Below are positions 9,665 through 18,195 of a DNA stretch of 64,000 bases, one piece after another. The position numbers and the translations under genes are program-made. How positions within the stretch are numbered: position 1 is the first letter of the stretch; the number at the start of each line of letters is the position of its first letter. The stretch is from Lewinellaceae bacterium (lineage in GTDB: Bacteria > Bacteroidota > Bacteroidia > Chitinophagales > Saprospiraceae). The stretch is from NCBI GenBank assembly GCA_020636315.1, contig JACJYA010000002.1, positions 620,001 through 684,000 on the forward strand, given 5' to 3'. The notes beneath the pieces were generated by a model. That model searched no databases. It was not told where the DNA came from and worked only from the letters and a program-made list of their open reading frames with translations.

Positions 9665-10741
9665 ATGCTGAAAAACACCCTTTTATTCCTCCTCCTCGCC
9701 CTGGCCTGCTCCTGCGCCACCGGCAACCAGGCGAAGCAATCCACACCCCGGCACTTCCCCGCCGACAGCCCCCTCCTCCGCTACACCGGCCGCATCGATT
9801 TCCGCAACCCTACCCGGCCCCGCGCCTACCAACCAGGGGTATACATGGAAGCGGCATTTCAAGGCCCTTCCTGCCGGATCATCGTCCGCGACCAGCAGCT
9901 TTGGGGCAGCAACCAGAATTACCTGGAGGTGGTGGTGGACGGGCAGAGCCGCCGCATTCAAACCACCGGCAGTACTGACACCATAAAGATTGCCGACGGG
10001 TTGCCGGACGGGCTCCACCAATTGCTGGTGTGCAAGAATACGGAAGCCAACATCGGCTGGCTGGAATTTGGAGGAATTATTTGCCAGGAACTGTTACCTC
10101 CGCCATCGGCACCAAAGCGAAAGATCGAGTTCATCGGCAACTCCATCACCTGCGGCACCGGGGCAGATACTTCAGAGGTACCCTGCGGGAAAGGCAAATG
10201 GCAGGACCAGCACAATGCTTACCTTAGCTACGGGCCCCTCACCGCCCGGGCGCTGAACGCCCAGTGGCACATCAGCGCCGTATCAGGCATCGGAATAGTC
10301 CGCAGCTGCTGTGATATGGATATCCTGATGCCTCAGGTGTTTGATAACATCGATATGCGGGGGGACAGCCTGGAATGGGATTTCTCAGAATATCAGCCTG
10401 ATGTGGTGACTATATGCCTGGGGCAAAACGACGGCGTTCAGGATTCAGTAAAATTTTGCGGCGCTTATGTCCAATTCATTGAAACCTTACGGAGATACTA
10501 CCCTCGGGCGCAAATCGTTTGCCTCACCAGTCCGATGGGGGATGCCCGGCTGACGGCTGTTCTGAAAAACTACCTCACCGGGGTTGTCGAAGAAATGCAC
10601 CGCCGGGGTGATAAAAAAGTGGATCAATTCTTTTTCTCCCGGCAGTTCAGCAGCGGCTGCGACTATCACCCTAACCTGGCTGAGCACGCGGAGATAGCAG
10701 GGGAGTTGGCCGCTTTTCTGAAAGGGAAAATGGGGTGGTGA
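9665..10741 (+). CDS. CE2-like SGNH/GDSL esterase, probable lipoprotein
   Basis: A 358-residue hydrolase resembling carbohydrate esterase family 2 (deacetylation of xylan or other glycans; substrate inferred from family). The N-terminus is a short hydrophobic segment with cysteines at 15 and 17 ('LALACSCATG'), read as a lipoprotein signal. Residues ~35-145 form a galactose-binding-like beta domain; the SGNH fold follows. Block I is 'IGNSITCGTG' with nucleophile Ser160, block III is 'LGQNDG', and the Asp-His pair is in 'CDYHPN' near the end. The ATG at 9665 is preferred over an upstream in-frame TTG at 9590, because only the ATG places the signal at the N-terminus and leaves room for the promoter. 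It is divergent from the hybrid regulator. Confidence 0.85.
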   Translation: MLKNTLLFLLLALACSCATGNQAKQSTPRHFPADSPLLRYTGRIDFRNPTRPRAYQPGVYMEAAFQGPSCRIIVRDQQLWGSNQNYLEVVVDGQSRRIQTTGSTDTIKIADGLPDGLHQLLVCKNTEANIGWLEFGGIICQELLPPPSAPKRKIEFIGNSITCGTGADTSEVPCGKGKWQDQHNAYLSYGPLTARALNAQWHISAVSGIGIVRSCCDMDILMPQVFDNIDMRGDSLEWDFSEYQPDVVTICLGQNDGVQDSVKFCGAYVQFIETLRRYYPRAQIVCLTSPMGDARLTAVLKNYLTGVVEEMHRRGDKKVDQFFFSRQFSSGCDYHPNLAEHAEIAGELAAFLKGKMGW

Positions 10742-10752
10742 AAGCCGTTTTA

Positions 10753-10785
10753 AAACCTTTGAGGTTTCGGAAACCTCAAAGGTTT
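10753..10785. terminator. Perfect 15-bp palindrome after the esterase gene
   Basis: AAACCTTTGAGGTTT (10753-10767) faces its complement at 10771-10785 with a 3-nt CGG loop, 12 bp after the stop codon. It has no T-run; a dispersed palindrome acting as transcription end is likely. Confidence 0.5.
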
Positions 10786-10786
10786 A

Positions 10787-10912
10787 GAACAGCATTACAT
10801 CTTCTCTTTCACCCTGGACGGACAGAAGCTGGAGTTAACCTTTGACAACAGCCTGTCTTACCGGGATGAACAGGGGGATGAGCGGGGAAGCCTCCTGGCA
10901 TCGCTGGAGTAA
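10787..10912 (+). pseudogene. Orphan C-terminal gene fragment
   Basis: A reading frame without start codon encodes about 41 residues including 'FSFTLDGQKLELTFDNSL' and ends at a TAA at 10910. The amphipathic, protein-like composition and normal codon use suggest the tail of a lost gene rather than noise. It begins exactly where the preceding palindrome ends. I do not recognise the family. Confidence 0.35.
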
Positions 10913-10944
10913 GCCTGATCGTTCCATTTTCATCCGGGTAGGAT

Positions 10945-12252
10945 TCAGCGAACAACCAAACGCTCCACTGCCGGGCCCGCATCTGTCATCACCTGAAGGT
11001 GATAAACTCCTGAGGATAAGGCTGACCGGTTTACGAATTGGCGGCCCGTACCGGAACCGGCCATTATTCGAATCAACCTCCCATGAATATCAAAAAGGCG
11101 CAATTCCCTGATGGGCAGGGACGAGTTAATCTGAAGCCCTTCAGTTGTCGGATTGGGAAACACTTTCAGGTCCGGCATATCTAAGCCGGTTTCCTCCACT
11201 GCCGTTGTGCATTCCAGTGCCATAATGCGCTGCCAGAGCTGATTATCGAAGGAAGAAGCTGCCGGCATGACGCCCCCGGCGCTTTCTCCCATCCGGACGA
11301 CGACAAGCCCCTCACTCGGCGCCACATAAACTTTCTGGTCGTTCTTGCCCAGGGCGGCGATGAGATCGGCCGGCGCATCGGGAAGGAGGCTCCCGGGGAA
11401 GGAAAACTGCAGGCCCGGCAACATGTAGGAGGCCTTGCCGTTGAGCCACCACAAATAACCGTAGGAAGGGTTAACCGGCTGAGAGGAATTCACCATGGCG
11501 TTGAAGTAGGCCGTGTCGGAAAGGATGGCCTCACCATTCCAGGTTCCCCGAGCCAGAGTAAACAGCCCGAATCGGGCCATATCACGCGCCCGGCTGAAGA
11601 AGATGTAGTCGAACCACAGGCCGTTCATGCCAATGCGGCTGCCCAGGCGGGTGAGGGTATAAACGTTCTTATTAACTCCGGTGGCCTCTTCCAGGACATC
11701 CTGCAAAATGCGGTAGGCTGAATTGTGATAAGCCCAGCGGGTGCCGGGAGCTGCCAGGCACTGGAAGCACTCCGGGTCAAAGCAATTGACGATGGAACCG
11801 GCAGGTTCCAGGCTGTCATCCAGGCCACTGGCCATAGAGAGCTGGTGGCGGATGGTGATCAGCTGTTCGTCTTCGGGAGAGCAAGCCGTCCAGCCCTCCC
11901 CCAGGTAATCACTGGTGGGGTCCCCGATACTGAGAAAACCTTCCTGCTGCGCCAGGCCGATCATGGCCCCCATAAGGCTTTTGCCGGCGGAAGCCCAGTA
12001 CCATAGGGAGTCCTGGGTGAACGTACCGAAGTATTCTTCCACCACGATCCTCCCGTCCTTGAGGATGATGAAGGCCTTGGTGTTCTTGTCTTCTACAAAC
12101 CGGATCAGGCTATCCACTTTGTCGCTGCACCAGCCCAGCTCTTCGGGCGCCGTGGTTTGCCATTCGCTTCCGGTGGGCGGTGGGAAATAGAGGTTTTGAG
12201 AAAAAGAGAAAGTGATCCAGAAGGACAGAGAGAGGGTAAGGAGTGTACGCAT
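10945..12252 (-). CDS. Serine hydrolase (class C beta-lactamase/DD-peptidase fold) with T9SS sorting domain
   Basis: A 435-residue secreted hydrolase. After a signal peptide (residues 1-19) the beta-lactamase-related domain shows SxxK as Ser88-A-G-Lys91 ('WASAGKSLMG') and YxN as Tyr175-H-Asn177 ('WAYHNSAYR'). These are the standard nucleophile and base of class C enzymes and related esterases or peptidases. The last ~75 residues ('VFPNPTTEGLQINSS', 'SGVYHLQVMTDAGP') are a T9SS sorting domain, so it acts outside the cell. The ATG at 12252 is chosen because an upstream extension to 12321 lies before the signal peptide. Substrate is unknown; antibiotic resistance should not be assumed. Confidence 0.88.
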   Translation of the reverse strand: MRTLLTLSLSFWITFSFSQNLYFPPPTGSEWQTTAPEELGWCSDKVDSLIRFVEDKNTKAFIILKDGRIVVEEYFGTFTQDSLWYWASAGKSLMGAMIGLAQQEGFLSIGDPTSDYLGEGWTACSPEDEQLITIRHQLSMASGLDDSLEPAGSIVNCFDPECFQCLAAPGTRWAYHNSAYRILQDVLEEATGVNKNVYTLTRLGSRIGMNGLWFDYIFFSRARDMARFGLFTLARGTWNGEAILSDTAYFNAMVNSSQPVNPSYGYLWWLNGKASYMLPGLQFSFPGSLLPDAPADLIAALGKNDQKVYVAPSEGLVVVRMGESAGGVMPAASSFDNQLWQRIMALECTTAVEETGLDMPDLKVFPNPTTEGLQINSSLPIRELRLFDIHGRLIRIMAGSGTGRQFVNRSALSSGVYHLQVMTDAGPAVERLVVR

Positions 12253-12332
12253 ATATGAGTTTTTTCGGTTAGACCATCGCCCGGGAGGAAAGTTTAATCC
12301 GATTTTTCCGGAAAACACCATGTTCTAAACTT

Positions 12333-12368
12333 ACGAAGCCGCTCCGGGGTGATCCGGAACGGCTTCGT
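12333..12368 (-). terminator. Hairpin terminator after the DUF2911 gene
   Basis: ACGAAGCCGCTCCGG (12333-12347) pairs with CCGGAACGGCTTCGT (12354-12368), one mismatch, 6-nt loop. It separates two leftward genes. A weaker hairpin (CAGCACTTCT / AGGAGTGCTG, 12378-12405) precedes it on the transcript. Confidence 0.55.
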
Positions 12369-12417
12369 TGTCATCTCCAGCACTTCTAATTAAAAAGGAG
12401 TGCTGAATGAAAAATAA

Positions 12418-13272
12418 TTACTTAGACCACTCGTCGATGGACTTTTTATTCATGCGCACATAATCCTCGTTACCGGCTTCAATGGCCAGTTGCATGGACA
12501 TCTCGGCGGCTTTTATGGCTTCTTCTTTCCTGCCGAGGTCAGCCAGGATGAGGGCTTTACGGCGTACCTGCCAGTATCGCGGGTTTTTACCTGCCGTTGC
12601 TTTCTCGATCCAGTTGAGGGCCTGATTGAGGTCCTTACCAGATTCGTGATAGTAGGTGGCGGCAGCGTAGTAGTCATTCTGGCTGGGTCCATCCATTACG
12701 CCTTCGATGGAAGACATCACCTGCTCATCGGTATTGACCTGCAGGGGGAGGATAACGGCCGTTTTATCCCAGAAAAACATAATATCGGCCGAAGAAGGCT
12801 GTACGTTCCCTATCATGAAGGTCATGGTTTCTACTTTGTTATCCCAGGTACGTGGTTTAACAGAAATGGTAGCAGCAGGCTCCTTTTCTACGTAGCTGCC
12901 CCAGTTTCCACTTTCGTAAGGGTAGAACATGAACTTCCATTCCTCAGCGGTGGGGGTAGCCAGCACCGCATAATCACCGGCTTTCAGGCCGGTGCCGGCG
13001 ATCTCAACATCCTCACTGAAGGAGAATTTGGTGGCGGCATTAGCTCCCAGGCGCCAGGGCTTTCCGTAAGGCACCAGGCCGTCTTCAGCGAATATCTCGC
13101 GGCCTTTAACGCCAGGCCGGGAATAGGCGATAGTAACGTCTGTCAGGCCAACAGCTTGCTTGATTTCACTGGAAGGGCTGGGAGCAGGTGTCCTGATTTG
13201 AGCGTTGAGATCCAGCGCAGACAAAGAGATCAGCAGCAACAAGGCGCTGAGATTCAGTAACACTTTTTTCAT
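12418..13272 (-). CDS. DUF2911 domain protein with C-terminal TPR-like helices
   Basis: A 284-residue secreted protein with an N-terminal signal peptide ending near residue 25 ('LDLNAQ'). Residues ~30-180 match DUF2911: 'VTIAYSRPGVKGREIF', 'PYGKPWRLGANAAT' and 'GDYAVLATP' are its hallmark segments. The remaining ~100 residues are helical and repeat-like ('YYHESGKDLNQALNWIEKA', 'ALILADLGRKEEAIKAAE'), consistent with two TPR units. The family is common in Bacteroidota and has no established biochemical role. A 100-bp gap with two hairpins separates it from the serine hydrolase gene, so independent transcription is likely. Confidence 0.88.
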   Translation of the reverse strand: MKKVLLNLSALLLLISLSALDLNAQIRTPAPSPSSEIKQAVGLTDVTIAYSRPGVKGREIFAEDGLVPYGKPWRLGANAATKFSFSEDVEIAGTGLKAGDYAVLATPTAEEWKFMFYPYESGNWGSYVEKEPAATISVKPRTWDNKVETMTFMIGNVQPSSADIMFFWDKTAVILPLQVNTDEQVMSSIEGVMDGPSQNDYYAAATYYHESGKDLNQALNWIEKATAGKNPRYWQVRRKALILADLGRKEEAIKAAEMSMQLAIEAGNEDYVRMNKKSIDEWSK

Positions 13273-13375
13273 TATAACTTGGTTTTGATTTTAGAATTGG
13301 CAAAATTCGCGCCTAAATTAATCCTTTTCAGCTGCATAGTTAACATTTAACCCTTTTTTTAGATTTCCTTAAGAT

Positions 13376-13738
13376 ATGACCATAGCTATTATTGCCCACG
13401 ATGGAAAAAAAGCTGACATGGTGGCCTTTATCAAGGATAACACCGAGCTGTTCCGGAAAAAAGACATTCAACTGATCGCCACCGGGACCACCGGTTCCCA
13501 TCTGGAGCGGGCTGGCCTGGAAGTGGAAAAGATGGAAAGCGGCCCGATGGGCGGCGATGCCCAGATCGCCAGCCGGCTGGTGGAGGGCAACATCGATATG
13601 GTCATCTTCTTCCGCGACCCTCTGGGCAAACACCCTCACGAAGTGGATGTCAACATGCTGATGCGCCTGTGCGATGTGTATAATATCCCGCTGGCAACGA
13701 ACCACGCTGCGGCTGTGCGGTTTATACAGACGTTGTGA
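13376..13738 (+). CDS. mgsA: Methylglyoxal synthase (short form)
   Basis: Converts dihydroxyacetone phosphate to methylglyoxal and phosphate, a bypass that relieves sugar-phosphate stress and phosphate limitation; cytosolic. The 120-residue product spans the whole conserved fold. His8, Asp61 (in 'SGPMGGDAQ', the catalytic base equivalent to E. coli Asp71), His88 and Asp91 (in 'DPLGKHPHEVDV') are present, as is the phosphate-binding 'ATGTTGSHL' loop. E. coli MgsA is 152 residues; the shorter length is usual in this phylum. It is monocistronic, divergent from the DUF2911 gene across 103 bp. Confidence 0.95.
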   Translation: MTIAIIAHDGKKADMVAFIKDNTELFRKKDIQLIATGTTGSHLERAGLEVEKMESGPMGGDAQIASRLVEGNIDMVIFFRDPLGKHPHEVDVNMLMRLCDVYNIPLATNHAAAVRFIQTL

Positions 13739-13740
13739 TG

Positions 13741-13800
13741 GGTTCTGGGTTTCTGGTTTCTGGGTTTCTGGAAACCAGCGGGTTAGCGTAATGTGGACAT
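13741..13800. repeat. Dispersed TTCTGG-rich repeat (copy 1)
   Basis: Tandem GGTTTCTGG words followed by CTGGAAACCAGCGGGTTAGC. The latter 20-mer recurs on the opposite strand near 42998-43020, and a looser copy is at 32330-32420. Part of the 271-bp gap after mgsA, in which no gene is visible. Confidence 0.5.
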
Positions 13801-14009
13801 ACTTATTTGACCTATTCCCCGTAGTACGAATTTACGCTCTATATGCCGCATTCTTCACCCGCCCCTTATCCTTACGCCTTTCCTTCTCGTCCGTTTTTAT
13901 CTCCTGTTCGATTTCTCTTTGTAAAAGTTTCCACCATAAAATTGCCGGAATGAGGCTCTCTACGCTCAACGCTCCGGCAACCTTATCTTTAGTTATCGGT
14001 TATTAAAAT

Positions 14010-14996
14010 ATGCAATACCTGAAGAACTCCCAACTCCCCACCATCCTGCCCGGCTGGGAGGGTAACCCGCACGACGGAAAGCGCTTTCATTACATCCACG
14101 AGCCGTTTTACCCGTCCTTCCGCAACCTGCTGAAGTGGCAGTTCGGCCCCAAGCCGCAGCGGGCGGAGAAAAAGGCCGATAACTGGGCCCCCGCTCAGGC
14201 TACCCGGTTCGGCTACCTTGAGGACAAGCAGCAGGATTGCATCGCCTGGCTGGGCCATGCCACTTTTCTCATCCAGCTCAATGGCGTACGCCTCATTACC
14301 GACCCCATTTTCAACGGCCTGCCGTTCATGGAAAGGCGGGTACAAGTTCCTTTTCCCATCGAACAGCTTACCGGCATCGATTACCTGCTGCTCTCTCATG
14401 ACCATCGCGACCATTGTGACAAGCGCAGCATTAAGGAGCTACTGAAATACAACCAACCCCGCAAGATACTGGCGCCCCTGAAACTTTCCAACGTCATTTC
14501 CTCCTGGGTAGGGAATATCCCCATCGAAGAGGCTGCCTGGTATCAAACCTATGCCACCGAAGGGATAGAGATCACCTTCCTGCCCAGCCGACACTGGAGC
14601 CGGCGCGGCCTGCTCGACTTCAACCGCGTACTCTGGGGCAGCTTTATGATCCGACAGGATGGCCGGACGATCTACTTTGGCGCCGACAGCGGGCCGGGCC
14701 CTCATTTCGGAGAGATCGGCAGGCTCTTTCCCGATATCGGATGCGCCATGATCGGCATCGGGGCCTACAAACCTGCTTTCATAATGCAGGAGATCCACAC
14801 CAGCCCGGAAGAAGCCCTTCAGGCTTTTCAGCAACTGGGCGCAGAACAGCTCATTCCCATGCATTACGGCACCTACGACCTTTCGGATGAGCCGGCCAGC
14901 GAACCCTACCGGGAAATTCAGCGCCATTTCCTCGAAGCCGGCATTCCGGAAAAACTTAGGCTGCCCGCCGTAGGCGAAGCAGTTGGTTTGAGTTGA
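14010..14996 (+). CDS. MBL-fold metallo-hydrolase (NAPE-PLD / UlaG-like)
   Basis: A 328-residue cytosolic hydrolase of the metallo-beta-lactamase superfamily. The metal site is the HxHxDH motif in 'LLSHDHRDHCDKR' (near residue 130); 'WLGHATFLI' and 'LITDPIFNG' are the preceding strands; 'PSRHWSRRG' and 'YFGADSGPG' supply further ligands. The arrangement with 'W.GHAT' and 'HW..R' follows the branch that includes NAPE-phospholipase D and bacterial RomA/YddR-like proteins. Substrate is not predictable from sequence. No signal peptide. It appears to be transcribed alone after an AT-rich 5' region. Confidence 0.85.
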   Translation: MQYLKNSQLPTILPGWEGNPHDGKRFHYIHEPFYPSFRNLLKWQFGPKPQRAEKKADNWAPAQATRFGYLEDKQQDCIAWLGHATFLIQLNGVRLITDPIFNGLPFMERRVQVPFPIEQLTGIDYLLLSHDHRDHCDKRSIKELLKYNQPRKILAPLKLSNVISSWVGNIPIEEAAWYQTYATEGIEITFLPSRHWSRRGLLDFNRVLWGSFMIRQDGRTIYFGADSGPGPHFGEIGRLFPDIGCAMIGIGAYKPAFIMQEIHTSPEEALQAFQQLGAEQLIPMHYGTYDLSDEPASEPYREIQRHFLEAGIPEKLRLPAVGEAVGLS

Positions 14997-15121
14997 GGAT
15001 TTTATTTATCTTCAGGCAGGCGATTTAAGGTGTAAAGGTGCCTGGGTGTAAAGGAATTGTAACCCTGATGCCCAACCACAAGTCTCACACCTTTACACTT
15101 TTCCACTTTTATACAATAATA

Positions 15122-15808
15122 ATGTCCGCACCTCAACGCATTACCATGCGCAGCATCGGCGAAGAGTTGCTCCAGTTGGCCAACCTGGAGAAAGGCCTTG
15201 GCTATACCGTGAAAATGCTGGCCATTGCTCCCGGCAGGGCCATCCGGAATTATCTTTTCGAAGACCGCCGGCGGATGACCAGGCCTTTTGCGTTCCTGGT
15301 CCTGACGATAACCGCAGCTACTTTTCTAACGCTTCGGTTCATCCCGACCGGGGAAGCCCTTTGGAAAGACTTTCAGGGAGATGTCGATGTTCAACGGTTA
15401 CCCGGACAACTGTCCACCATTCTGCATTGGTTCACGGTGGCCACCAATCAATACATGAACCTGCTATACCTGAGTTCTCTTCCCGGGCTGGCACTGGGCA
15501 CCTATGTTTTCTTTTACAAAAAAGGGTTCAACCTGGCCGAACACCTGGTGATCAACTCCTACATATTCAGTTTTCAGAATTTACTCTACTGCCTTTTTGT
15601 ACCCTTTTTTCTCAGCGCGCCCTGGACGGGCTTCCTTCTGGCCTTGTTACTGACAGCTTACACCCTGTTTGCCTATCTGTCAACCTTCGAGGAAAGATTC
15701 TGGCCGGGAACCCTGAAGAGCATTGGCTCCTATTTGTTGTCACAAGGGGTCACCACCTTCCTCTTTTTACTGGCCGGGCTGTTTCTTTATGCCTGGTTAT
15801 CCCTTTGA
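15122..15808 (+). CDS. DUF3667 family membrane protein
   Basis: A 228-residue integral membrane protein. The opening 'RITMRSIGEELLQLANLEKGLGYTV' and 'APGRAIRNYLFEDRRRMTRPFAFLV' match the DUF3667 core. About five hydrophobic spans follow (near 65-80, 115-130, 145-165, 170-190, 205-225). The zinc-ribbon 'NCGQ' start seen in many members is absent. The ATG at 15122 is preferred to an in-frame upstream start at 15038, because the extra 28 codons derive from the dispersed ACCTTTACAC repeat. Function of the family is unknown. Confidence 0.75.
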   Translation: MSAPQRITMRSIGEELLQLANLEKGLGYTVKMLAIAPGRAIRNYLFEDRRRMTRPFAFLVLTITAATFLTLRFIPTGEALWKDFQGDVDVQRLPGQLSTILHWFTVATNQYMNLLYLSSLPGLALGTYVFFYKKGFNLAEHLVINSYIFSFQNLLYCLFVPFFLSAPWTGFLLALLLTAYTLFAYLSTFEERFWPGTLKSIGSYLLSQGVTTFLFLLAGLFLYAWLSL

Positions 15809-15817
15809 TTTTTTCCT

Positions 15818-15825
15818 TACCTTTG
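15818..15825 (+). promoter_or_regulatory. TAnnTTTG -7 box before LOG-family gene
   Basis: TACCTTTG exactly matches the Bacteroidota -7 consensus, 35 bp before the start codon at 15861. No good -33 TTG is present at the expected distance, so strength is uncertain. Confidence 0.35.
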
Positions 15826-15860
15826 GCCTTCCGGATAATCTGTAAAGCCAAAATTTCGTC

Positions 15861-16436
15861 ATGCAATCAGCAGTCGTTTTCTGCGGGGCCAATACCGGCT
15901 CCAATTCCATTTACGCCCGTGCCGCCGCCGAACTGGGCCGCCAAATGGCCGAACGCAGGATACAGGCCGTTTACGGCGCGGGCAAGGTAGGGCTTATGGG
16001 GGTCTTTGCCGATGCCGCCCTTCAGGCCGGTGGAGAAGTCCTGGGTGTAATCCCCTTCTTTTTGCGCAAAAAAGAGGTCTGTCACGAGGGGCTCACCAAA
16101 CTCTACGTGGTGGACAGCATGCACGAGCGAAAGATCAAAATGGCCCAGCTGTCAGAGGCTGTGATCGTACTCCCGGGCGGCTACGGCACCATGGACGAGG
16201 TATTCGAAATGCTGACCCTGGCCCAACTCGGGCAGGGGCGCCATCCGGTAGGCCTGCTCAATATCAATGGCTTCTATGGCCCCCTCATCGCACAGCTCGA
16301 CACCATGGCTGCCGAAGGCTTCCTCAAGCCCGCCCACCGCGAACTCCTGCTGGTGGCCGATGACATCACCACTCTGCTGGACCGGCTGGAAAGCTTCCAG
16401 GCCCCACCAAAGGAAGGGAAGTGGATAAAATTGTAG
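15861..16436 (+). CDS. LOG-family (TIGR00730) nucleoside 5'-monophosphate phosphoribohydrolase
   Basis: A 191-residue Rossmann-fold enzyme of the Lonely Guy family, which cleaves the N-glycosidic bond of AMP or cytokinin ribotides to give the free base and ribose 5-phosphate. The diagnostic 'PGGYGTMDE' active-site motif is present, with 'VFCGANTGSN' at the N-terminus, 'YGAGKVGLMG' for nucleotide binding, and the catalytic Arg in 'MHERK'. Length is standard. A cytokinin role in bacteria is not implied; salvage or nucleotide clean-up is more likely. It starts 52 bp after the DUF3667 gene with its own -7 box. Confidence 0.9.
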   Translation: MQSAVVFCGANTGSNSIYARAAAELGRQMAERRIQAVYGAGKVGLMGVFADAALQAGGEVLGVIPFFLRKKEVCHEGLTKLYVVDSMHERKIKMAQLSEAVIVLPGGYGTMDEVFEMLTLAQLGQGRHPVGLLNINGFYGPLIAQLDTMAAEGFLKPAHRELLLVADDITTLLDRLESFQAPPKEGKWIKL

Positions 16437-16471
16437 GGGAAAGGTGGAAAAGTGTATAAGTGGAAAAGTGT

Positions 16472-16563
16472 AAGTACCTGGACACAATTAGTGAGACACA
16501 AAGTGCAGCCTAAGTTTCTGGTATTCAATCATTCAGTCATTCATTAATTCAGTCCATGTACTT
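16472..16563. mobile_element. 92-bp MITE-like element, copy 1
   Basis: Ends AAGTACCTGGAC and GTCCATGTACTT form 12-bp terminal inverted repeats (one mismatch). The interior includes ATTAGTGAGACACAAAGTGC and ATTCA-rich words. A second copy of identical length lies inverted at 24591-24682. No coding capacity. It lies in the 351-bp gap before ahcY. Confidence 0.75.
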
Positions 16564-16707
16564 AATGGTGCGAAGGGGCACTGGCGCCGGTGGCAACCAA
16601 GTATTAGGCATTATCATTAGCATAAAAGAGCAAAAAGGCGTAATTTTGCAGCCGCAAATTTGATCAATTCCGCCATTGAGTGGTTTAACAACTGAACCCT
16701 TCTGGCT

Positions 16708-16755
16708 CTTTGACAAACTGCACGGCTTCCTCCTGGATCCGGCAATTTGTCAAAG
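16708..16755 (+). promoter_or_regulatory. Hairpin in the ahcY leader
   Basis: CTTTGACAAA (16708-16717) pairs exactly with TTTGTCAAAG (16746-16755) around 28 nt, followed by an A-run/T-run, 33 bp before the ahcY start. It could be a leader structure or an operator; I could not match it to the known SAH riboswitch. Confidence 0.3.
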
Positions 16756-16787
16756 AAAAAATTTTTAACCTACCAAACCGGATATTA

Positions 16788-18101
16788 ATGCAATCAGTAG
16801 AACACAAGCTGAAGTATAAAGTAAAAGATATCAACCTGGCGGACTGGGGCCGCAAAGAGATCGAACTGGCGGAAGCCGAAATGCCAGGCCTGATGGCCCT
16901 GCGCGAAAAATACGGCAAGGACAAGCCCCTGAAGGGCGCCCGCATCGCCGGATGCCTCCACATGACCATACAGACGGCTGTGCTCATCGAAACCCTGGTC
17001 GAACTGGGCGCCGATGTCACCTGGTCTTCCTGCAACATTTTCTCCACCCAGGATCACGCCGCTGCCGCCATTGCCGCTGCCGGAATCCCCGTTTATGCCT
17101 GGAAGGGACAGACCGAGGAAGAATTCTGGTGGTGTATCGAACAGACCCTTTTCGCATTCGAAGACGGCCAGCCGCTCAATATGATCCTCGATGACGGGGG
17201 CGACCTCACCAACACCGTCCTGGATAAGCACCCCGAACTGGTCGAAGGCATCCGGGGGCTGAGTGAAGAGACCACCACCGGCGTCCACCGCCTCTATGAG
17301 CGGATGAAGAAAGGAACCCTTCCCATGCCGGCCTTCAACGTCAATGACTCCGTTACCAAATCCAAATTCGACAACAAATACGGCTGTAAGGAATCTGCGG
17401 TGGATGCCATCCGCCGCGCCACCGACGTGATGATGGCGGGCAAAGTGGCCGTTGTCGCCGGCTACGGCGACGTAGGCAAAGGCACCGCCGCTTCCCTGCG
17501 CGGCGCCGGATGCCGGGTGGTCGTCACCGAGATCGACCCCATCTGCGCCCTTCAGGCCGCAATGGATGGTTTTGAAGTGAAGCGCATGGAAAATGCCGCT
17601 GCCCGCGCCGATATCATCGTCACGGCTACCGGAAACTGCAACATCATTACTGAAAGGCACTTCCGGATGATGAAAGACAAAGTCATCGTCTGTAATATCG
17701 GCCACTTTGACAATGAGATCGACGTGGCCTGGCTGAAAGCTACTTACGGCGACACGCACGTCAACATCAAACCCCAGGTTGATAAATATACGATTGACGG
17801 CAAAGACATCATTCTGCTGGCAGAGGGCCGCCTGGTCAACCTGGGTTGCGCCACCGGCCACCCGTCCTTTGTCATGTCCAACTCCTTTACCAACCAGGTG
17901 CTGGCGCAGATCGAACTGTGGAACAACCACGGGGATTACGAAAATAAGGTCTATACCCTGCCCAAACACCTCGATGAGGAAGTGGCCCGCCTGCACCTCG
18001 CCAAGATCGGCGTAGAACTGGAATCTCTGACCGACGAACAGGCCGAATACATCGGCGTGGAAAAACAAGGGCCGTTCAAGCCGGAATACTACCGTTACTA
18101 A
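16788..18101 (+). CDS. ahcY: Adenosylhomocysteinase (S-adenosyl-L-homocysteine hydrolase)
   Basis: Reversibly splits S-adenosylhomocysteine into adenosine and homocysteine, removing the product inhibitor of methyltransferases; cytosolic NAD-dependent enzyme. The 437-residue product shows 'GCLHMTIQTAVLIETL', 'SSCNIFSTQDHAAAA', the NAD-binding 'VAGYGDVGKGTA' and the C-terminal 'EYIGVEKQGPFKPEYYRY', where Lys and Tyr contact NAD. Start at 16788 gives the usual N-terminus; a longer frame to 16710 only adds leader-hairpin sequence. It is a single-gene unit ended by a strong terminator. It forms part of the methyl cycle with the homocysteine methyltransferase-like gene at 43 kb, though the two are far apart. 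Confidence 0.97.
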   Translation: MQSVEHKLKYKVKDINLADWGRKEIELAEAEMPGLMALREKYGKDKPLKGARIAGCLHMTIQTAVLIETLVELGADVTWSSCNIFSTQDHAAAAIAAAGIPVYAWKGQTEEEFWWCIEQTLFAFEDGQPLNMILDDGGDLTNTVLDKHPELVEGIRGLSEETTTGVHRLYERMKKGTLPMPAFNVNDSVTKSKFDNKYGCKESAVDAIRRATDVMMAGKVAVVAGYGDVGKGTAASLRGAGCRVVVTEIDPICALQAAMDGFEVKRMENAAARADIIVTATGNCNIITERHFRMMKDKVIVCNIGHFDNEIDVAWLKATYGDTHVNIKPQVDKYTIDGKDIILLAEGRLVNLGCATGHPSFVMSNSFTNQVLAQIELWNNHGDYENKVYTLPKHLDEEVARLHLAKIGVELESLTDEQAEYIGVEKQGPFKPEYYRY

Positions 18102-18124
18102 AAGCAGGCATTGCTGAAATAACA

Positions 18125-18159
18125 AACGGCCCTGCAGGCATTGCTGCAGGGCCGTTTTT
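18125..18159 (+). terminator. Rho-independent terminator of ahcY
   Basis: A perfect 13-bp GC-rich stem (AACGGCCCTGCAG / CTGCAGGGCCGTT) with a 6-nt loop, followed by further T residues. It ends 58 bp after the stop codon. Confidence 0.92.
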
Positions 18160-18195
18160 ATTCGGGCATATTAATGCCGTTAAAAAGAACTCAAA

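Noticed and set aside
10945..12252. Beta-lactamase resistance gene
   Set aside because: SxxK and YxN occur in many esterases and DD-peptidases of this fold, and a T9SS domain argues for an extracellular role; resistance cannot be claimed.
16708..16787. SAH riboswitch before ahcY
   Set aside because: The conserved core of the known class is not visible; kept only as an unassigned hairpin.
16794..18125. 443-codon frame on the minus strand opposite ahcY
   Set aside because: Mirror of a well-identified gene; composition rich in G, D, V and F typical of antisense of high-GC third positions, no domain or signal.
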